DNA from: Acinetobacter piscicola
GTDB lineage: Bacteria > Pseudomonadota > Gammaproteobacteria > Pseudomonadales > Moraxellaceae
Length of the DNA stretch: 64,000 nucleotides
Direction of reading: 5' to 3'
Assembly: GCF_015218165.1 (NCBI RefSeq)
Contig: NZ_CP048659.1
Span: forward strand, 310,001-374,000
Shown: positions 40,985 through 50,164 of the stretch, in pieces
Numbering within the stretch: position 1 is the stretch's first letter
Layout of the letters: every line of letters starts with the position of its first letter
The notes under the pieces: generated by a model
The model's database searches: none
Told to the model about the DNA's origin: nothing
What the model saw: only the letters and a program-made list of their open reading frames with translations
Program-made: the position numbers and the translations under genes

Positions 40985-41992
40985 ATGAATAACTTTGATA
41001 TGCGTAAAGTAATACGTCCCCTAGGTTTACTTGTGATTGTCGTATTGGCAATACTGTGTATTGTACATTTGTGGAATTATTACAATGCTGAACCGTGGAC
41101 ACGTGATGGACGTGTGCGTGGTGATGTGATTCAAGTATCTTCTGATGTTTCGGGTTTGGTGACAGAAGTTTTGGTACAAGATAACCAAAGTGTTAAAAAA
41201 GGGCAGACTTTATTTAAAATTGATGTTGAGCGTCAAGCTTTAGATGTAGAGCAAGCCAAATCGGACATTAGTAAAGCACAATCAGGCTTAGCAGAAGCAG
41301 AAGCCACTTTGGCACAAGCAAAAGCTAATCTGATAAAATCTCAAGCCAATATTAAACTCGCAGATAAAATGGCAAATCGTTATGCTGATTTGATGGATGG
41401 TGCAATTTCTCGTCAAGAGCAAGACCAAGTTTTTGCAACACGTGATCAATCTCATGCTGAACATGAACAATTGCAAGCCGAAATTCAACAAGCCGAAGCC
41501 AACATTAAACAGCAAAAAGCGTTAATCGAAGTCGCACAGAGTAATCTAAATCTCGCAAAACTTAATTTCACGCGTTCTGAAGTACGTGCGCCTGCGGATG
41601 GAACCTTATCAAACTTTGATATGCGTGCAGGCAACTATGTCAAAGTTGGACAAGCTGTCGCAGCTTTGTTAGATCGTAAACAACTTTTTGTCGTGGGTTA
41701 TTTTGAAGAAACTAAACTGAATAAAATCCATGTGGGTGATCCTGCTACCGTACAGTTAATGGGTGACTCTGAAAAAATCAAAGGTCATGTACAAGGGATC
41801 GCGTCAGGGATTGAAGACCGTGAACGTACAACCTCATCAGGCTTACTTGCTAACGTTAACCCTACTTTTAGTTGGGTACGTTTGGCACAGCGTGTTCCTG
41901 TAAAAATTGTTTTGGATGAATTACCGCACAATGAATTGGCTTTTGTGGCAGGGCGCACGGCAACTGTACATATTTTAAAAGCACAACATTAA
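40985..41992 (+). CDS. HlyD-type membrane fusion protein (AaeA/EmrA-like)
   Basis: 335 residues. One N-terminal membrane helix, then WTRDGRVRGDVIQVSSDVSG, the biotinyl-lipoyl-like half GLVTEVLVQDNQSVKKGQTL, a long alpha-helical hairpin rich in A, Q and E (about 85-185), and the second lipoyl half SEVRAPADGTLSNF. It bridges the inner-membrane FUSC pump to an outer-membrane channel in the periplasm. Last gene of the three-gene operon. Confidence 0.9.
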   Translation: MNNFDMRKVIRPLGLLVIVVLAILCIVHLWNYYNAEPWTRDGRVRGDVIQVSSDVSGLVTEVLVQDNQSVKKGQTLFKIDVERQALDVEQAKSDISKAQSGLAEAEATLAQAKANLIKSQANIKLADKMANRYADLMDGAISRQEQDQVFATRDQSHAEHEQLQAEIQQAEANIKQQKALIEVAQSNLNLAKLNFTRSEVRAPADGTLSNFDMRAGNYVKVGQAVAALLDRKQLFVVGYFEETKLNKIHVGDPATVQLMGDSEKIKGHVQGIASGIEDRERTTSSGLLANVNPTFSWVRLAQRVPVKIVLDELPHNELAFVAGRTATVHILKAQH

Positions 41993-42018
41993 GTCCACTA
42001 TATTGATTTCATCCAAAC

Positions 42019-42052
42019 AAAAAAACTATCTGTATATAGGTGGTTTTTTTAT
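42019..42052 (+). terminator. Terminator of the FUSC-HlyD operon
   Basis: AAACTATC/GGTGGTTT stem with G-T pairs and an 8-base loop, followed by a T run. Confidence 0.75.
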
Positions 42053-42087
42053 TGCAGAGATATACTCAGATAAAACAATGTGGTGAT

Positions 42088-42120
42088 AAAAAAGCCTGTA
42101 TCGAAATACAGGCTTAATCT
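42088..42120 (-). terminator. Terminator of the OprD-family porin gene
   Basis: AAGCCTGTAT/ATACAGGCTT stem with a CGAA loop; the A run on the left gives the T tract for minus-strand transcripts ending at 42138. Confidence 0.88.
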
Positions 42121-42137
42121 TTTAGATCACTGAAAAA

Positions 42138-43430
42138 TTAAAATAATTTAACAGGAATATCTAAGAATAGACGCCATTCATTGGTATCACCAATGTAAGC
42201 ATTGGCTTGGTAAGCATCACTTGCACGGTAGTAAGAATGACGTACACGTAAACTTGCATCTTTTGCAAAACCACTTTGAACGGTATATTTAACTTGGTTA
42301 AAGAATTCGCGTTCTTGTGCATCGTCAGTTAAGCCATCAACTTTGATGTCCCAACCATAAACAAATGCTGTCGTCCAGTTCAGACCAGGAACACCATAAC
42401 CACCGAAGTCTAAGTTATATTGCAATTGTGCTGATTTTTCATGGTTGCCAATAAAGTCAGACAAATATGAGTTTGGTAGATAAATACTCTGGAAGCCATC
42501 AGCATTTTGACCATAGTCATAACCTGTATTGCCTGTGTTTTGTTGGTAAGCCAACATTACGCTATGCGGCCCTTGGTTATATGTACTCGATAATGCCCAA
42601 ATGTTGTTGCTACGACCATCAACATCTTTATTACCAATAGTCGATGAATAAGTTGCTGCTGCTTTATCCCATTCAGTGTGGTAACCACTAAAGTCAAAAG
42701 TTAAAGAGCTTTTGTCTGCAAGTGGAAGTTTATAGTTGGCATTTACATAATGGCGTTCTAACGCATTTTTAGAATCTAAACCATAGTAAGATGCACTCAA
42801 TTGATCATCAAATTTGTATTTTGCACCCCAAATGATTGCACGATCAAGACCTTTGCCACCTGCATCAGCATCACTGTTGATTTGGTCAGACATTTGATCT
42901 TTGGTAAACTTACCTGCAGTTAATTCTAAACCTTTGATCTCACGACTTGTAACTAAGGTACCTTCGAAATACTCAGGTACCATACGACCAGTGTTACTTG
43001 CAAGTACAGGTAGGTCAAGTACTTGTGTACCATAAACAGCAGTGGTATTTGAGAAACGTGCTTTTACATTTCCACCACCACGACCCCAATGGTCATATGC
43101 AGAACCATCATTATGTAAAGGGATCATTTGGTTGCCAGCATTGTTGTTTGAACCTAGTTTGATTGAGCCATCACCCAATACACCTACGCCAAAACCAACA
43201 ACACCTTGAGTGAAGCCAGAGTTTAATTCAACAATAGCAGACTGTGCATAAGAGCTAGTATCTTCTATGCCATTTTTCTTATCACGACTAATATAACCAG
43301 TACGGAATAAAACTGATCCTTCAGCATCTTCAAGAAATCCTTTTGCTTCGCTTTGCTCACTGGCATAAGCTGAAGACAGAAGAGCGGCCTGAATTAGAAC
43401 TGCTAATGTAAGTTTTTGTGGGGTTAGCAT
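42138..43430 (-). CDS. OprD family outer membrane porin
   Basis: 430 residues with a signal peptide ending SSAYA-SE. The OprD/OccD features are visible: GFLEDAEGSVLFRTGYISRD near the start, YGTQVLDLPVLASNTGRMVPEYFEG in the middle, LTAGKFTKDQ, and the C-terminus WRLFLDIPVKLF. Family members are 18-strand specific porins for small carboxylates or basic amino acids. It lies beside an aromatic-acid-type exporter, so an aromatic-acid substrate is an inference. Length is normal. Confidence 0.92.
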   Translation of the reverse strand: MLTPQKLTLAVLIQAALLSSAYASEQSEAKGFLEDAEGSVLFRTGYISRDKKNGIEDTSSYAQSAIVELNSGFTQGVVGFGVGVLGDGSIKLGSNNNAGNQMIPLHNDGSAYDHWGRGGGNVKARFSNTTAVYGTQVLDLPVLASNTGRMVPEYFEGTLVTSREIKGLELTAGKFTKDQMSDQINSDADAGGKGLDRAIIWGAKYKFDDQLSASYYGLDSKNALERHYVNANYKLPLADKSSLTFDFSGYHTEWDKAAATYSSTIGNKDVDGRSNNIWALSSTYNQGPHSVMLAYQQNTGNTGYDYGQNADGFQSIYLPNSYLSDFIGNHEKSAQLQYNLDFGGYGVPGLNWTTAFVYGWDIKVDGLTDDAQEREFFNQVKYTVQSGFAKDASLRVRHSYYRASDAYQANAYIGDTNEWRLFLDIPVKLF

Positions 43431-43683
43431 TCGGCTTGCCTCTTACAATGATTGTTGATTGTTTCAAAATATTTAATTTCAGTGAATTGTATAATTAAAT
43501 TACAGAAAAACTAGTATTTGTAACAATTTTATTTCCTAATCTTAGCTTTTAATCTCATATTGCTAGATTTAGTTAAATAAAATAAATCTGCAAATTAATC
43601 GCCAATCATATTGAAAAATTTACCAAAAGTTTAAAAAACACAGTAAAATTCAGCCTTTCTTTCCCCTCGATCTGTGCGAAAAA

Positions 43684-44454
43684 ATGACTGCATCTTTCTC
43701 TAAAAAAATGATGGTTGTGCCATGTTTGTTACTTATTTCTAGTGTTGTTTATGCAGAAGATACAGCACTGACCCATTCAAATGGAGTTTTATCTGGAAGT
43801 GTGGGGACAGTGTCGAAGTATATTTATCGGGGTGGAGTAGAAAATGATGATATTGCTCTACAAGCGGGTTTGGACTATGCCCATAAAAGTGGCATCAGTG
43901 TTGGTTATTGGGGTTCAACTTTAGATTATGATGCAACAGATGAAAATCGTCATCGTGGTTTTGAACATGACGTTTACATGGCTTATGGTCATGAAATTCG
44001 CCCAGACTTAAGTTATAACGTGCAAGCTACAGCCTATGTTTATCATCATGGCGGTACGGTATATGGTGACGAACATAAACGTAAAACCACTGCTTTTGAT
44101 GTACTAGGTGCATTGACTTATAAAGAAGTGACAGTTGCTGGATCTGTACTGCTTGCTGACGCTTCTTTTGGTAATGCTGGAGATGTATATCTGAGTGCAG
44201 CCTACAGTCATGCATTGCCAAAAAATTTCACACTGAATGCCTCTGTAGGTGGTTCGGCATATAACAGCAGCCGTGATGATGAAATGATTCAAACCACTCA
44301 AGATTTTGCTTTTAATGAAGCACGTATTGGTTTGAGTAATCATCTTGCAGAATCAGGTGTAGTAGCATCCGTAGACTATGTCTTAGGAGGTGAGGATCGT
44401 TTAGGGGAAGATTTTGATAATCATGTGGTTTTTGGTTTAAATTATAATTTTTAA
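43684..44454 (+). CDS. TorF family putative porin
   Basis: 256 residues with a signal peptide ending SSVVYA-ED. The start SGSVGTVSKYIYRGGVENDDIALQAGLDYAHKSG is split here as SGSVGTVSKYIYRGG and ALQAGLDYAHKSGISVGYWG, the signature of the Gcw_chp/TorF putative porin family. It ends VVFGLNYNF with a terminal phenylalanine. It is a paralogue of the gene at 44914; identity between the two is moderate. Confidence 0.82.
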   Translation: MTASFSKKMMVVPCLLLISSVVYAEDTALTHSNGVLSGSVGTVSKYIYRGGVENDDIALQAGLDYAHKSGISVGYWGSTLDYDATDENRHRGFEHDVYMAYGHEIRPDLSYNVQATAYVYHHGGTVYGDEHKRKTTAFDVLGALTYKEVTVAGSVLLADASFGNAGDVYLSAAYSHALPKNFTLNASVGGSAYNSSRDDEMIQTTQDFAFNEARIGLSNHLAESGVVASVDYVLGGEDRLGEDFDNHVVFGLNYNF

Positions 44455-44913
44455 TGCAAAGCTTGAGATCAGTTTCTTTTGATAAAGTGTATTTTCTAGG
44501 GAAATGCACTTTTTTTAAGCACAAAATAAGTATGATGTTAAATTTTGCTTAAAAAAGTGACAATTTCGATTTTTATTTATATATCGCTGAGCATTTGAAC
44601 CAATAACATGATTAACCAACCGTTATATAAGATGAAATGATAAATACTGAAAATAAATAAGATGTGATTGCGAGAATAATCTAACCAATGTATGGAACAT
44701 ATAAATATCGAATCAAAATCTGTAAATTCTTTCTATTACTGCATTATGCGATGTGAGTTTATTTTTTTAATATCATTAAAAACAATATTTTAAATATTTT
44801 TCATGTTATGAATAACCATGAATTTTCTAAGTTGGCATAACAATTGCTCAATGTCATATGAGTTTTAAAAATGAAACAAAACAAATCATCAGCACGATAG
44901 GGGAGCATTTGAC
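44455..44913. other. Intergenic region between two TorF-type porin genes
   Basis: 459 bp. It begins with the terminator at 44484-44517 and ends with the ribosome binding site (AGGGGAG) of the second porin gene. The remainder is AT-rich and presumably holds its promoter; nothing else is recognised. Confidence 0.5.
44484..44517 (+). terminator. Terminator of the first TorF-type gene
   Basis: AAAGTGTATTT/AAATGCACTTT stem (one G-T pair) with a 7-base loop, then a T run. Confidence 0.82.
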
Positions 44914-45684
44914 ATGCAATTTACAACTAAACTTTTAGCATTGGGTATCTTGGCTTCAACTGCAAGTGTAAGTATGGCAGAAGACAATACATTGTCTCAA
45001 TTAGGACTGACATTTTCTGGAAGTGCGGCTTTAACCAGTGATTATCGTTTTCGTGGCGTGACTCAAACGGGGAATGATCCTGCGGTACAAGCAGGTTTTA
45101 CACTTGCACATTCATCAGGTTTATATGCAAGTGTTTGGGGTTCAAATGTCGACTTTGGTGGAGACAGCCCACATTTAGAATTAGATCCATCAATTGGTTA
45201 TTCAACAACATTGGAAAATTTTAGTAAAAAGCCTGTGATTGATGTGGGGGTGGTGTATTACAACTATCCAAGTTATAGCGATGCAAATTGGGCGGAATTA
45301 TACGGGAAAGTGACTTTGAAAGATCTCGCTGTTTCAGGCGATAGCTTACTGACCAATCTTAATTTTACTAATGATTATGCGGGAGCAGATACCAACAGTT
45401 GGAATATTAACTTTGGTTATGCATTGCCATTTGGTGAAACAGGATTTGGTGGCGTTGCAGCAGTCGGTTATACCGTAGTTGATGATGAAGAAAAATATTC
45501 ATTTAATGGCGATGATAATTATATAGACTGGAAAGTTGGCGTAAATTATGGCTTTAAATCTGTACAAGGTTTGAGTGCAGAACTTGCAGCCGTGGGGACA
45601 AATATTGATACCGATGGTTGGACATCTGCTGCAGAACGTGGTGTAGAGACAGGTGCCGTATTTACTTTAACCAAAGCATTCTAA
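44914..45684 (+). CDS. TorF family putative porin
   Basis: 256 residues with a signal peptide ending SVSMA-ED. The family signature reads SGSAALTSDYRFRGVTQTG then AVQAGFTLAHSSGLYASVWG; strands alternate throughout, ending VFTLTKAF with a terminal phenylalanine. ATG is preceded by AGGGGAGC. It is a paralogue of the neighbouring gene, with the same length, suggesting tandem duplication and divergence. Substrate unknown. Confidence 0.85.
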   Translation: MQFTTKLLALGILASTASVSMAEDNTLSQLGLTFSGSAALTSDYRFRGVTQTGNDPAVQAGFTLAHSSGLYASVWGSNVDFGGDSPHLELDPSIGYSTTLENFSKKPVIDVGVVYYNYPSYSDANWAELYGKVTLKDLAVSGDSLLTNLNFTNDYAGADTNSWNINFGYALPFGETGFGGVAAVGYTVVDDEEKYSFNGDDNYIDWKVGVNYGFKSVQGLSAELAAVGTNIDTDGWTSAAERGVETGAVFTLTKAF

Positions 45685-45744
45685 GAAACAAACATTAAAA
45701 TAGACAGCATAAAAATAACTGTCAAATACAAAAAAATGCGCTCT

Positions 45745-45774
45745 CCCTCTTTGAAAAATAAGAGGGATTTTTTT
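45745..45774. terminator. Bidirectional terminator between porin gene and comM
   Basis: CCCTCTT/AAGAGGG stem with an 8-base loop, T run on the right (ATTTTTTT) and A run further left, placed between convergent genes. Confidence 0.82.
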
Positions 45775-45796
45775 GTCGTTGACGTCTATGTCTAGG

Positions 45797-46449
45797 TTAG
45801 GTCTCTTGCTTACGATAAGACAAAGCCTCACTTAAATGTGCAGTTTCAATGTCCGAACTTTGTGATAAATCAGCAATTGTTCGTGCCACACGTAAAATCC
45901 GATGATATGCCCGTGCAGATAAATTTAAACGTTGTTGTGCTATTTCTAGCATATTCTTGGAGGCTTGATTAAGTTGGGCATGGGCTTCAAGCTGTTGAGG
46001 TGACAGACTTTGATTGGTCGCGCCTTGACGTGGGATTTGAAAATCATAGGCACGTAAAACACGTTCACGCACCGTTGCTGAATTTTCGACTTCTGTATTA
46101 CTTTGTAATTCTTGTGCTTTTAACGGAGGCACATCAATGTGTAAATCAATACGGTCGAGCAATGGCCCTGAAATACGATTTTGATAACGTTTAATGGCAT
46201 CGCTTGAGCATTGACAACGACTGTCTTGATTAAAGGCATAACCACATGGACAGGGATTCATTGCAGCAATGAGTTGAAAATCAGCAGGAAAAGTAATCTG
46301 ACGAGATGCTCTTGAAATGACAATTTCTTTTCCTTCCAAAGGTTGCCGTAAAACTTCTAAGACTTTTCTGTCAAATTCGGGTAATTCATCGAGAAACAGT
46401 ACACCTAAGTGTGCCAAGGTGATTTCACCAGGTTTAGGATGCGACCCGC
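45797..46449 (-). pseudogene. comM: comM, 3' part, cut by a Tn7-like transposon
   Basis: This is the C-terminal ~217 residues of the ComM/YifB Mg-chelatase-like AAA+ helicase, which helps integrate incoming DNA during natural transformation. The kept part starts at GSHPKPGEITLAHLG, then Walker B GVLFLDELPEF, the zinc region NPCPCGYAF and CQCS, and the C-terminal helical domain. The N-terminal half with Walker A is missing; relatives have about 495 residues. The ten codons before GSHPKPG (to an ATG at 46480) are read from transposon-end sequence and do not belong to ComM. The 5' part should lie beyond the right edge, on the other side of the element. Confidence 0.93.
46445..46449. repeat. Presumed 5-bp target site duplication (one copy)
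   Basis: CCCGC lies directly before the element end. As I recall, AbaR-type islands in A. baumannii comM are flanked by ACCGC at the equivalent position. The second copy would be outside the window, so this is inference. Confidence 0.5.
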
Positions 46450-46591
46450 TGTCATTTACAATAATAGAAGCTAGTGGCATTATATAAATTCAGCTAGTTG
46501 CATGTCGTTTTGTACAGAAATAAAAGCTAGTTTTTACAATAATAAGGGCTAGTAGATTACAAAACTACAATAATAGGGGCTAGTAGATTAC
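46450..46591 (+). repeat. Transposon end with TnsB-type binding repeats
   Basis: Copies of a ~20-bp motif of the form ACAATAATARRRGCTAGT end at 46475, 46531, 46553 and 46584; a weaker copy (AAATTCAGCTAGT) ends at 46498. The copies ending 46553 and 46584 are followed by the same AGATTAC, making a nearly perfect 27-bp direct repeat. The outermost starts with TGTCA at the comM junction. By analogy with Tn7 these are TnsB sites, and this is the end next to tnsA. The promoter of the tns operon must lie within or just after them. Confidence 0.82.
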
Positions 46592-46605
46592 TCTTGAGGT
46601 CTGAT

Positions 46606-47316
46606 ATGAAAAGAATAAGTGATGAATATAGTCCCGTTAGAAAAGCCCAAACCGTTTACGGAAGTATTTCGGGGAATTACTCTTTTAGGGGAGAAAAAAC
46701 GATTTGGTTTGAATCCACTTTGGAGCGTGATTTTCTTTTTAAGCAAGAATATAACAGTAATGTTATTGATGTGGTTGAACAGCCTATTTCTATTCCTTAT
46801 ATAACTGAATTAGGAAATGAATCGGTATATACCCCTGATTATTTGGTGCAATTTTCAAGTGCAATTTATAATGATATTGATTTCTTTCCTGCACCATTAT
46901 TGATTGAAATTAAGCCTAGAAAAAAATTAAAGGAAGATTGGAATACCCTTAGACCAAAATTTAGGGCAGCTTATGCTTTAGCTTCTGAAAAGGCATGGAA
47001 ATTCAAAATTATTGATGAGTCTCGTTTGTATGATCAATATTGGGAAAATATCAATTTTTTAAAAAGATTCAGACGTTCTCATGTTGATGAGGTAGATCAG
47101 AGAGTATTAATTGAAACTTTATTAAAACTAGGCTTTTCAACAGTTAATCAATTGCCTGCTTATATTTTTAAAGATGAAAAAAATGTATTAAAGGCTATTC
47201 GCCAAATATGGGTTTTAATTTCAAAAAATATACTTGCTTGCGATCTATATAACCCTTTTACTACTGAAACTGTTATTTGGGTAAATGATGGCTCTAAAGC
47301 ACAAGGAGTTATTTAA
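46606..47316 (+). CDS. tnsA: TnsA-like endonuclease (tniC of AbaR-type elements)
   Basis: 236 residues from ATG 46606, preceded by TTGAGGT. The restriction-enzyme-like fold of TnsA is recognised by IWFESTLERDFLF (acid near E40), the VYTPDYLVQF strand (D78) and LLIEIKPRKKLKEDW (E101, K103). TnsA cuts the 5' ends of the element so that, with TnsB, transposition is cut-and-paste. The C-terminal half (after ~140) would contact TnsC. The gene ends one base before the tnsB ATG. Confidence 0.9.
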   Translation: MKRISDEYSPVRKAQTVYGSISGNYSFRGEKTIWFESTLERDFLFKQEYNSNVIDVVEQPISIPYITELGNESVYTPDYLVQFSSAIYNDIDFFPAPLLIEIKPRKKLKEDWNTLRPKFRAAYALASEKAWKFKIIDESRLYDQYWENINFLKRFRRSHVDEVDQRVLIETLLKLGFSTVNQLPAYIFKDEKNVLKAIRQIWVLISKNILACDLYNPFTTETVIWVNDGSKAQGVI

Positions 47317-49221
47317 ATGATACAGGATGATTCAGTAAAGATTGATAGAAAACGCCTAGTTATTAAACCAAATGCAATTGTTGGTTATAAAGGTAATAAA
47401 TATAAAATTATCAATATTTTAAATGCAAAAGATGTCGTGATTGCAAATTTGGAATCTGCTCGAAGTTTACAAGTGAGCATAAGGGAATTATCTGTTTTAA
47501 GTGAAGATAATTCTAAGCTTAACCAAGGTGAGGATATTTCTGCTGAGTCATGGCAAATCGCTTTAGATCATTATGAAATTATTAGGGAACTCATTGACTA
47601 TTCCACAGTTGAGGCGGTTAAGAAGACTGCAAGTGAACATAATCTTCATGTAAATACTATTTGGAAATGGCTTAAAGCTTACCGAGAAAACAAGTCTATC
47701 TTAGCTTTAGTCCCAAAAAAACGTGGTTGGACAACAGAAAAAACAAGGTTGTCGCCTGAATTAAATCATATTATTCAACAAGCGATCCATACTAAGTATT
47801 TAACAAGTTTAAAGCCAAGTGTTGCCAAAACAATTTTGGAAGTGAAGCTTGAGTGCTTCAAAAGAAAAATTGAACCACCTCATGACAATACGATTCGCTA
47901 TAGAATTGAAGCCCTTAATGGCTATGAAGTGACTAAGGCAAGATACGGAAAAAAGGCTGCTAAAGATAAGTATGAAGCATCAGCAGGGACTTTTCCGAAT
48001 GCAGACTATCCTTTGGCGTATGTGCAGATTGATCACACTCCTTTAGATATAGAAATCGTTGATGAACAATACCGTGAAACAATAGGCAAGGCATATTTGA
48101 CATTAGCAATTGATGTTTTTAGTAGAATGATTGTTGGTTATTACCTTTCTTTAGAAGCTCCAAGTGCAACATCGGTAGCAATGTGTATTTCATCAGCCAT
48201 TATTTCAAAGAAAAGAAAACTGCTTGAGTTAGATGTGGATGGTGAGTGGGATATCGAAGGTATTATGGATTCAGTCCATTCTGATAATGGTTCTGATTTT
48301 AGAACAAACCATCTGCATAAAGCATGTCTAAAGTACGATATTAATTGGGAGTATCGACCTATTGGTGGTGCAAAATATGGTGGGCATATTGAGCGTTTAC
48401 TTGGAATCGTAAATCTTGAAATGCATGTTTTAGATGGAACGACTAAATCTAATATTTTTGAAAAAGGAACTTATGATTCCGCTAAGAATGCTTGTTTAAC
48501 ACTTCGTGAATTAGAACATTACATCGTCTATTGGATTGTAAATGTTTATCATAAAAGCAAGCATTCAATACTTGAAATTCCGCCACAACAAATGTGGGAA
48601 GAGGGTATTTGGGGAACAAAATTTAAAGTTGGTACTGGTTTAAAAGAAAGGGTTGCGGATGAAGCAACACTATTTTTGGATTTCGCCCCTGAATTTGAAT
48701 CAACCATTCAAAGAACGGGCGTAAAAAAAGATAAACTTTTTTATTTTGCTGATTGTTTAAGACCTTGGATCAATGCGATTGATCCAACTGACGATGAGAA
48801 AAAGCGTAAAAGAAAGTTTATTTTTAAAAGAGATCCTCGTGATATTTCAATGATTTGGTTTTATGAACCGAATACAAATACATATTTTAAAGTACCTACA
48901 GCCAAACGTGAAATTCCATCAATCGGATTGCATGAATATAGACAAGTCCAAGCATATCTTAAGAGTGAGCGATTAGATACAGTTGATCAAGATGCTATTT
49001 ACAGAGCAATTATTTATCTCCGTGAAAAAGTAGATCAAGCCGTGACTTTAACTAAAAAGCAACGCCGAATGAATCAAAGAAAAAAAGAGAATGGTAAGAT
49101 AGTTGCTGCACTACACCATGAAAATAAAAATAATTCAGTTATCCATACAAATGTAGATGCTCCAAAGTCACAAAATAGTTTATGGGATCAAAATTTAACT
49201 GCTTTTGACGATTTGAGGTAA
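47317..49221 (+). CDS. tnsB: TnsB-like DDE transposase (tniA of AbaR-type elements)
   Basis: 634 residues; ATG directly follows the tnsA stop, with AAGGAG upstream. An N-terminal helix-turn-helix region (about 95-200, including HNLHVNTIWKWLKAYRENKS) binds the end repeats. The catalytic core has the RNase H triad: D239 in YVQIDHTPLDIE, D323 in SVHSDNGSDF and E359 in KYGGHIERLLG. The C-terminal ~150 residues are a beta-barrel plus a basic tail (KKQRRMNQRKKE). It joins the 3' ends to target DNA. All three acidic residues are kept, so it is probably active. Confidence 0.95.
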   Translation: MIQDDSVKIDRKRLVIKPNAIVGYKGNKYKIINILNAKDVVIANLESARSLQVSIRELSVLSEDNSKLNQGEDISAESWQIALDHYEIIRELIDYSTVEAVKKTASEHNLHVNTIWKWLKAYRENKSILALVPKKRGWTTEKTRLSPELNHIIQQAIHTKYLTSLKPSVAKTILEVKLECFKRKIEPPHDNTIRYRIEALNGYEVTKARYGKKAAKDKYEASAGTFPNADYPLAYVQIDHTPLDIEIVDEQYRETIGKAYLTLAIDVFSRMIVGYYLSLEAPSATSVAMCISSAIISKKRKLLELDVDGEWDIEGIMDSVHSDNGSDFRTNHLHKACLKYDINWEYRPIGGAKYGGHIERLLGIVNLEMHVLDGTTKSNIFEKGTYDSAKNACLTLRELEHYIVYWIVNVYHKSKHSILEIPPQQMWEEGIWGTKFKVGTGLKERVADEATLFLDFAPEFESTIQRTGVKKDKLFYFADCLRPWINAIDPTDDEKKRKRKFIFKRDPRDISMIWFYEPNTNTYFKVPTAKREIPSIGLHEYRQVQAYLKSERLDTVDQDAIYRAIIYLREKVDQAVTLTKKQRRMNQRKKENGKIVAALHHENKNNSVIHTNVDAPKSQNSLWDQNLTAFDDLR

Positions 49222-49225
49222 GACC

Positions 49226-50146
49226 ATGAAACAATATGATTACCTTGCTGAGCATGTCCTTGACACTATGATTCTTAGTGATGCTGAAAGAATTAATATT
49301 CTTTATGAGGATCGGTGGATTGGTTATCAGAAAGCAATTGCAGTTTTGAATACACTGACTGATATTTTGAAACGACCTAGAAAATTAAGACCAGAATGTC
49401 TTTTAATTGTTGGTGATTCAAATATGGGAAAAACTAAGATTATTCATGAGTTTGCAAAAGAATACTATACTAAGAGAGTTGATGATATGGACATGCAGCT
49501 TATGTCATTGACTAAACCAGTCATTCCTATTCAAGCCCCTGCTAGGGCAAATGTAAAAGATTTATATATTAATATCTTAGATCATTTTTTTGTCCCTTTT
49601 CGTGTCACTGATCCTGAAAGCAAATTAAGGTATCAAGCAACCCATCTACTGCGTAAATATGAAACCAAAATGTTAATTATTGATGAGTTGCATAATTGTT
49701 TAAGTGGGAGTGCTAGGCAACGGCAAGAAGTGATGAATACACTTAAAACGCTAAGCAATGAACTTAGTATGAATATCATTGGTGTTGGTACTCGTGATGC
49801 ATCTCTTATTCTTCATACGGATACTCAGTATGCCAGTCGCTTTGAAATTATAGATTTGCCTTTATGGAAATTGGATGCGGATTTTTTAAGACTTCTTTTA
49901 AGTTATGTTCGCTTACTTCCCCTAAAAAAATTATCAAACTTGGCATCACAAGAAATTGCGACCTTACTCTATGAAATTTCAGGTGGTAATTTTGGTGATT
50001 TAAATCGTTTATTGGTGGAATGTGCAAAAGAAGCAATATTGACTGGTAAAGAAGAAATTACCCTCGAAATTGTTAAAAAATTCAAGTGGCTTAAACCAAC
50101 AGAGGGTGCTCGTAATATTCGCACTATTCAGCTTAATTCTATTTAG
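49226..50146 (+). CDS. tnsC: TnsC-like AAA+ ATPase (tniB of AbaR-type elements)
   Basis: 306 residues. Walker A is GDSNMGKT (63-70), Walker B MLIIDELHN (about 149-157), and a sensor is seen in GVGTRDASL. This length is nearer to the TniB/IstB-like short form than to the 555-residue TnsC of Tn7. It links the target selectors to the transposase and forms filaments on DNA. It starts 4 bp after the tnsB stop. Confidence 0.93.
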   Translation: MKQYDYLAEHVLDTMILSDAERINILYEDRWIGYQKAIAVLNTLTDILKRPRKLRPECLLIVGDSNMGKTKIIHEFAKEYYTKRVDDMDMQLMSLTKPVIPIQAPARANVKDLYINILDHFFVPFRVTDPESKLRYQATHLLRKYETKMLIIDELHNCLSGSARQRQEVMNTLKTLSNELSMNIIGVGTRDASLILHTDTQYASRFEIIDLPLWKLDADFLRLLLSYVRLLPLKKLSNLASQEIATLLYEISGGNFGDLNRLLVECAKEAILTGKEEITLEIVKKFKWLKPTEGARNIRTIQLNSI

Positions 50147-50164
50147 TATTATTGAGGGTGTAAT

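Noticed and set aside
46450..46480. N-terminal ten codons of the apparent 227-residue ComM-like frame (from ATG 46480)
   Set aside because: They are read from the transposon end repeat, not from comM; homology begins at GSHPKPG.
46534..46591. 27-bp direct repeat at the transposon end as an attachment site or CRISPR repeat
   Set aside because: Copies are spaced by four bases, share the GCTAGT core with the other end repeats, and are better explained as transposase-binding sites.
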